A stretch of DNA of 64,000 nt. Source: Hedera helix. Lineage: Eukaryota > Streptophyta > Magnoliopsida > Apiales > Araliaceae. Where the stretch lies: positions 43,815,064 to 43,879,063 of the forward strand of contig OX359274.1 in the NCBI GenBank assembly GCA_947179155.2. The letters are read 5' to 3'. Of this stretch, positions 58,430 through 64,000 are shown in pieces. The translations under genes and the position numbers were made by a program. Each line of letters starts with the position of its first letter. The stretch's first letter is position 1. Below the pieces are notes generated by a model. It had not been told where the DNA came from. It saw only the letters and a list, made by a program, of their open reading frames with translations, and ran no database searches.

Positions 58430-61400
58430 ATGGCTGCTGCTTCAGTATCTGTACCAAAACTCACTCTTCCTTCACTACTATCTACTCAACCTCCAAAATC
58501 ATCAGTAATTTCTCAGAACCTCCAAATTGTCTCCAAATCATCACAATCTCAGATTTATGGTGTCAAGCTCTCTCCTTCATCTTCTCTCTCCTTCCCATCT
58601 TCTGTTTCAACCAAGCCTTTCATTTTTGCCAAGGTGCATTACAAAATTTACACTATTATGTTGCCCCAATTATAGAAGATTATTTCTTCTTCTTTTTTTT
58701 AAATAAAAAAATGAACTTTTATAGAGTGCGTCACCTTTAATTTACTCTGTAATTGGTTTCTTGAAGGTGAACAAAGGGACAGCGCCTCCACCATTTACGT
58801 TGAAAGATCAAGACGGTAAAACTGTGAGTCTCTCCAAGTTCAAAGGCAAACCTCTGGTTGTCTATTTCTATCCTGCTGACGAAACCCCCGGCTGCACCAA
58901 ACAGGTACTTTTATATATATATATATATTTTCCCTGTATTTTCTTTTCTTTTTTCTGTTAACGTGAATTCTTGTAATTTTTGCATGCTTACGGTCATAAT
59001 TAAGTTCTCAAAATTTAGCAGAAGAGATGTCTAATGTTACTGCAACTTCACATCAAATGAATAAAGTTTGAAGCTTTATCTACCAGATATAATTTTATCG
59101 GTCCTAAATATATCAGTATACGCACCAAGGCTGAGGGTGCTAGTATTTGACACCCAATTTCAATTTTTTTTCAAATATGTTATATAATAGCATGAAATCC
59201 CCTAATTTTCATGTTGGAAATATGGCACCAAAAATTTAAACTATAGGCAAGCAACCCTAATTTAAATAAACAAATACTAGTAGGTTGGAAGAACTTTTTG
59301 ATGAATTGAGGCGTGTTGGGCACTCTCCTTAAGGAATAATTTCGCCCTTACGAGATACTTTTAGGTCGCAGCGACGTACACCTCTAGGATTCAACAGTTT
59401 TCTTCCCTTATAGCTGGTACTAGAATACTCGAAAAGTTCAAGAATGAACCTTACTATCTAACAGAAAATTATTATAAGATGAATGAAGAAATGTAATAGA
59501 GAAGGAGAGAATTGCTTGTGGTGTATATTTGAAATTAAAGAGTTGGTTTCTATTTATAGTGAGAATAAAACATTCGTGATAAATTTTGATTGCACAAATT
59601 ATGGCAATCAAATCAATCTCCCATGAGTTAAGTTAATCAAATCAATCACTTATCAATTAGGATACTCAAATCAATCACCCTTCAATTAGGAATGAATCTG
59701 GTTAAATGAATTTGGACTCAAGTGAACTTGAACTCTAAACAATCTAGACAAAATGAATCTAGACACAAAATTAATTTTGTTTAAAAACCGAAAGGAATGA
59801 GACTTGAAAAACTCCACGCGGACATGATAATTGGACATGAGTGCTTTACAATTTCACCTATTTGTATTTTTTACTCCCAATTGGGGGTAAAAATACAAAT
59901 AGGTGAAATTGTAAAACACTTATGTCTAATTTTCATGTCCAATTATCATGTCCCCATAGAAGAGCTCATGAGACTTTGATATAAAATCTATACAATATAT
60001 ACAACATTTCAAAACTCAGATTTGATATTTAATATACTTTTTACAAACTTTTAGCACCATACGAGGCCAACTCCTTAACTTAGAGTATGATGAGATAAAA
60101 AAAATTAAAAACGCAAACATATGATTAGCACCAATTTATGGAATCCGATAACCTAGGTGAGCCACTGCCATGGCAATTTAGTGGGTGTTATCTTCTGCAA
60201 AGTTTTCTAAGCACAAATGTTGCAATGAGTATGAGCAGCCTTTGGTGAATCTTCAATGCCCTGAGTAATATTCATTGGACTAATCATCGATTATGCTAAC
60301 AAATTTCTGCGCATTTCACAGGCCTGTGCCTTCAGAGATTCTTATGAGAAATTTAAGAAAGCAGGAGCCGAGGTTGTTGGGATCAGTGGTGATGATTCCT
60401 TGTCGCATAAGGTAATGCAAACTCCCTGGTTGAGAGATTAATAATATTTTTGCTGCTGTATTATAATAAGAGAAATCATCCTTGCATATGTTCACATGTT
60501 GTTGTTCATGGACAACTTAATTCAAACCAATGTTACCTACATCGTATGGTTCAATGTGGTACATGGAACAAAATGATAATTATAAACGTCACTTTGCATG
60601 GTACGAAATACTATAGGAGTAAGTTTCTTCAAATTGCTTGGTGCAAAATAAGTTTATTAGAGACATATTAGGATTTCTAATAAAATATTCTAGATTTACT
60701 CATGCAATTACTATACTTTGTAAATATCCAACTATTTTAGAGTTTGGTTCTAGGTAGAGGATCCTAGTCTTCCATTAAATTTGATCTAGTCATTGGTTTT
60801 ATGACTTAAGGGCTATATAAGATAATGTTCATCATTTGTAAATTATGAAACACAGTTTTAATCATGATTGTGCAATATAAGTTTAAGTAAATAGGAGAAA
60901 CAAGTTTTGGGTCGTCAATTTTGATGTTTCAGAATGAAAGTATATCATGTTTTGGTACATTCATACCAAAACGCAATTCATTACTCTATTATTGTTTTTG
61001 TGTAACAATGATCCGAATGACTTTGTTTTTATTTTTGAATAATTCGAATTGACAATTTAATTGATTCAAACAGCTGATCATAATGTACGGCGTAAGTTGT
61101 ACGTCTTATTCTTTAGCTTTTTGAACCTTAAATCTGTAATTTGAACTTCCTTTCAAATTTGTTATTGTATCAACTTGCGATTAGTAAGTTGTTTTCCTTA
61201 ACCAGAAAATATCTGTTTTATAAAACCAACAGAATTAAGATATGCAGGCAAACCCTCTCCTTGATACTTTTTTTTTTACTTTTTTTGTTGATTTTTAATT
61301 TTGCCTCAAGTGTTAGTGGGAAATGCATTGTAATTAACACCAGGATCAATTGATGTAGGCATTCGCAAAGAAATACAGACTTCCATTCACATTGCTGAGT

Positions 61401-61577
61401 GACGAGGGTAACAAGGTTAGAAAAGATTGGGGTGTGCCAGCTGATCTTTTTGGTACATTGCCTGGAAGGCAAACCTATGTCCTTGACAAGAGTGGAAAGG
61501 TTCAGCTAATATACAATAACCAATTTCAACCTGAAAAGCATATCGATGAGACCTTGAAGCTGCTTCAAAATCTTTGA
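58430..61577 (+). CDS. PRXQ: Peroxiredoxin Q, chloroplast, 4 exons, 216 aa
   Basis: A thiol peroxidase of the AhpC/TSA (BCP) family that reduces hydrogen and organic peroxides in the chloroplast with electrons from thioredoxin. Exons 58430-58633, 58767-58904, 60322-60411 and 61359-61577 have GT/AG borders and join in frame to 216 residues, the length I recall for Arabidopsis PRXQ. Residues 1-68 are rich in Ser, Pro and Lys with few acids, a plastid transit peptide; the mature protein starts near VNKGTAPPPFTLKDQDG. The peroxidatic and resolving cysteines are C111 and C116 in ETPGCTKQACAFRD, with the five-residue spacing typical of PrxQ. Downstream are GISGDDS, LLSDEG and WGVP followed by the block GTLPGRQTYVLDKSG. 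The transit peptide is exon 1 alone. Intron 2 (1.4 kb) carries inserted repeats. It converges with the flavin monooxygenase gene; stops are 385 bp apart. Confidence 0.95.
59160..59815. mobile_element. Possible LTR-like insertion in PRXQ intron 2
   Basis: Minus-strand LTR-like features: a CTATAAATAG box (plus 59547-59556) and repeated AATCAAATCAATC(T/A)C blocks at 59605-59690. Clear boundaries and target duplication were not found. It may extend past the palindrome to about 60060. Confidence 0.3.
59821..59953. repeat. Near-perfect 130-bp palindrome in PRXQ intron 2
   Basis: Arms 59821-59879 and about 59883-59953 pair through GACATGATAATTGGACATGA, TTTACAATTTCACCTATTTG and ATTTTTACCCCC with almost no loop (AATT at the centre). 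The right arm has a roughly 11-base insertion. Likely a small foldback MITE. Confidence 0.85.
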
Positions 61578-61961
61578 GCCTCTCTCGTAATCTACCTTCT
61601 CGTATCAATCTGGTCTCATTCTGCCTTCTCCATTATTTAATTTTATAATTTTAGATTATTTCTTGTTCTTGTACAAGTTTCATATCGTGATTTTTATGTA
61701 AATGCTCTATCGTAAATTTCACACCGATTAAAATGCAATAACAGAAATGTTTTATCGACTGAATGCTCCTTAATTTCTTTTTATTCTTTCCCGAACCACA
61801 TTATACATTTTGATTGGGAGAGTTAATTTGTATGTATCTAAATCCAAGGTGGAATTATTTCTCCAGTAAATAATTACTGAGTTATTTTTTGAACAAAGAT
61901 ATAAATCAAATAACAAATTGATTAAATTTATAGCATATCTTAATTGTTGGGTCCTATGATT

Positions 61962-63080
61962 TTATTTTTCCTCTTCGTAATCTCGACTGTTGTAAGGGCT
62001 AAATACTTCAGCAAACCAGTTCTTCTTCCTCCATGAGCTCCATCCCATCTCTTCACAGATTTCATCACTGTGGTTAATGCTGAAAGTAGAAATGCAGTTC
62101 CTCTTGTAAAACCTGGTTGTGTTCTTCATGATTTCCATCTCTGTGGTAGTTTGTTCAAGCATTTTCTCCACACTGGGGAGCTTAAACTTCTCACCTACAA
62201 GTCGAGCCAGCCATATGCATCGGATCTCTGCAGTGTGCAGGTTCGAAACACTCTCCACATAACCCACAAAAGCCATGTTCGGAATGAAGGGATGAATCGT
62301 CCCCCTGTCATGCACGAAACAAAATGTCTATAAATGTGTCCTAGACAAAACTTAATAGGTTTAGAAAAATGTCAAAAGTCGTATCGGGCTCTCATTTTTG
62401 GACAGAGCCAGTATTTTAAAATGAGAGCATTAGAAATATGTTGTTGCTAATTACCTATATAAGGGCATCATACCAGATGGGAATTCCATCAAACTGCGAA
62501 AAGGATCTGGTAATATAGCTTTAAGCTTTTTCTTGCCATCGTAGCCAGTAGCAAGAAACACAACATCAGCCTGCAGCTTAGTGTTATCTTCAAATTCAAC
62601 TCCTCCCTCCCAAAACCACCACTGCGACGCTCTTCTGAACAGGATCTTCATCTTATCGGCCTCAGAGAAGAAATTCTCTGGCAGAATGGCCATCTGACAA
62701 GACGCGTAGTCTTCCTCAAAAGGGTGATCTGGTTTCAATCCATACTTTTGAAGGGGAAGCTTCCATACCAAATAGGACTCGATAACTTTTGAAATTGCTC
62801 GCCTCTGTCAAAAATAGCTATTTTATTAATAACCTGCTAAAAGAAAGCTGTCTGTTTATTTAATTTACTAAAAAGAAGAAATTTTTCAAAGAAAAATTTA
62901 CCATAGGAGATGAGAGGTGGCAAAGGAGGGTCCTGAAGAGGCCTTGATTAGGTCTTTCATGGAGGAACTGAGAAAATCTTGTTGAATAGAACAAGTAAAA
63001 TGGTAAACCCCAGATGGAGTAGTGTGGAACAGTCCAATGCAAGGTCCTTACTACCATGGTGCATGCTTGGCCTTCTGGAC
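61962..63080 (-). CDS. Flavin-containing monooxygenase, FMO1-like, C-terminal exons (partial)
   Basis: Three exons on the minus strand: 63080-62902, 62804-62455 and 62304-61962 (stop at 61962-61964), all with GT/AG borders and consistent phase. They give about 289 residues. Upstream exons with the FAD GxGxxG and the FMO signature lie beyond the window, so the gene is cut by the window, not broken. Visible family features are VVRTLHWTVPHYSIWG, the LATGY motif inside DVVFLATGYDGKKKL, and FIPNMAFVGYVES before the C-terminal tail. FMOs use NADPH, FAD and oxygen to oxygenate N- or S-containing substrates. Plant FMO1 makes N-hydroxypipecolic acid for systemic resistance, but FMO1-like genes form a large family, so the substrate here is unknown. 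I cannot tell the exact orthologue without the N-terminus. Confidence 0.88.
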
Positions 63081-63788
63081 CTAAATTATACACAATAAAG
63101 AGTCAGAATGACCTTAATATATATATATATATCATGAATTATAGTGAAAATTTTAATTTAAACACCTAGCTTGATCCAATTCAATAATAATGTTACTCAT
63201 GACTATGGATAATTATAGAATACTGTCGCGTTGTTGTCTATTTTTAGTAAGGAATCGAGTTTCTTTTTGGAATAAATAAGAATGTAAAGAGATTCTCATT
63301 TTAGGAGGAGGGACTTTTAAAATTCTATTTTTAGTAAAGGATCCACCTTCTTTATGGAACAAATAATTAAAATTTTAAAGAGGAATTCTCGTTTTAGGAC
63401 CAAGGGGATTTTAAAAAAAAATCTTGAAATTCAAATTACAAGACTTTTGAAAGTTCAACAAAATGTTTGAGTTGACTCTATATTTAATGGTTGCGGGTTC
63501 TGAAAAACATACTAAATACGGGCTATACACGGATCAACAAAATTTGGTCCTACAATAGAAAAGGTCAACCTTGGTAAGGTGGTTGTAATGTTTCCACAGT
63601 TGAAATGTAAATTTTCTACTATAATCAAAATTCAAAGTCCAAACTGAAGTAATTAAGAAATTCCAATTCCTGTACGTGCCTTAGAATTTAGAATCTACAA
63701 GTCAAAACTCAGTACATGCATCGAACATTCGACTCTGTAGATCTGTTTTGACACTACGCCTTTTCTAAGACTCGCGTCCTGCATCAAC

Positions 63789-63868
<80 letters not shown>

Positions 63869-64000
63869 AGTCTGTATATATATTCTTAACGTAGCGAGGG
63901 GTGGAGGAATTTTGCATGGTATTGGTTTGGAAAAGACTTGGAAAGATATATATATACACACACATACATGCATGCTAACATGAGTGTGGGGCTCATTTAC
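63081..64000 (-). other. Intron of the FMO gene running to the window edge
   Basis: The exon at 63080 starts after the acceptor TAATTTAG and its first codon is split, so another exon must lie to the right. No FMO-like coding sequence is visible up to 64000. The stretch contains TA repeats at 63116-63131 and about 63794-63858. Overlapping frames at 63695-63973 are products of that repeat. Confidence 0.6.
63794..63858. repeat. (TA)n with (TATG)n tail
   Basis: TA run broken by GTATATA and followed by GTATGTATGTATAG. Confidence 0.93.

Noticed and set aside
63695..63973. Frames rich in Tyr-Ile repeats near the right edge
   Set aside because: Direct translation of a TA microsatellite inside an FMO intron.
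1..64000. tRNA, rRNA or organellar inserts
   Set aside because: I saw no cloverleaf-like tRNA or rRNA segment. The only tRNA-like match is the primer-binding site at 8488-8499.

Overview
The window is plant nuclear DNA, most likely from an eudicot. The genes are split by GT/AG introns, the intergenic DNA is very AT-rich, and it is packed with LTR retrotransposons, a LINE, a TRIM and many small inverted-repeat elements. The proteins (respiratory burst oxidase, chloroplast peroxiredoxin Q, SAUR, flavin monooxygenase) are typical of higher plants. I cannot name the family or species with confidence.

Layout. 1-13.4 kb: a young non-autonomous LTR retrotransposon of the LARD type (large LTRs, no coding) on the minus strand, with near-identical 4.47-kb LTRs and a perfect 5-bp target duplication, inserted inside an older MITE. 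13.4-17.05 kb: two adjacent copies of one MITE family, one split by a complete 1.54-kb solo LTR, the other folded into a large inverted repeat. 17.8-19.6 kb: a decayed LINE whose 5' part is inverted, as twin priming would produce. 19.9-20.7 kb: a degenerate TRIM. 22.05-22.52 kb: an intact SAUR gene (minus strand), probably with a leader intron. 23.5-38.5 kb: no intact gene; MITEs, a segment present three times, and a duplicated promoter-like piece ending in an abortive coding start. 38.5-42.4 kb: a hAT-type element split by a ~3.2-kb solo LTR that carries several minisatellites. 42.4-47.2 kb: more MITEs and AT repeats.

The right-hand 17 kb is the gene-rich part. A complete 14-exon respiratory burst oxidase (RBOHE-like, 924 residues) runs 47586-56867 (plus). 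Peroxiredoxin Q (4 exons, 216 residues) runs 58430-61577 (plus). The last three exons of a flavin-containing monooxygenase lie on the minus strand at 61962-63080, its start being beyond the window. RBOH makes apoplastic superoxide and PRXQ removes peroxides in the chloroplast, so the neighbours share redox chemistry but not a compartment. Linkage may be chance.

I found no clearly new coding system. The most unusual structures are the LARD with its 39-bp array and GC palindromes, the coding-like foldback at 16.5 kb, the twin-primed LINE, the hAT element with an embedded open frame in the last RBOH intron, and a MITE carrying CCAAT and G-box motifs just upstream of PRXQ.
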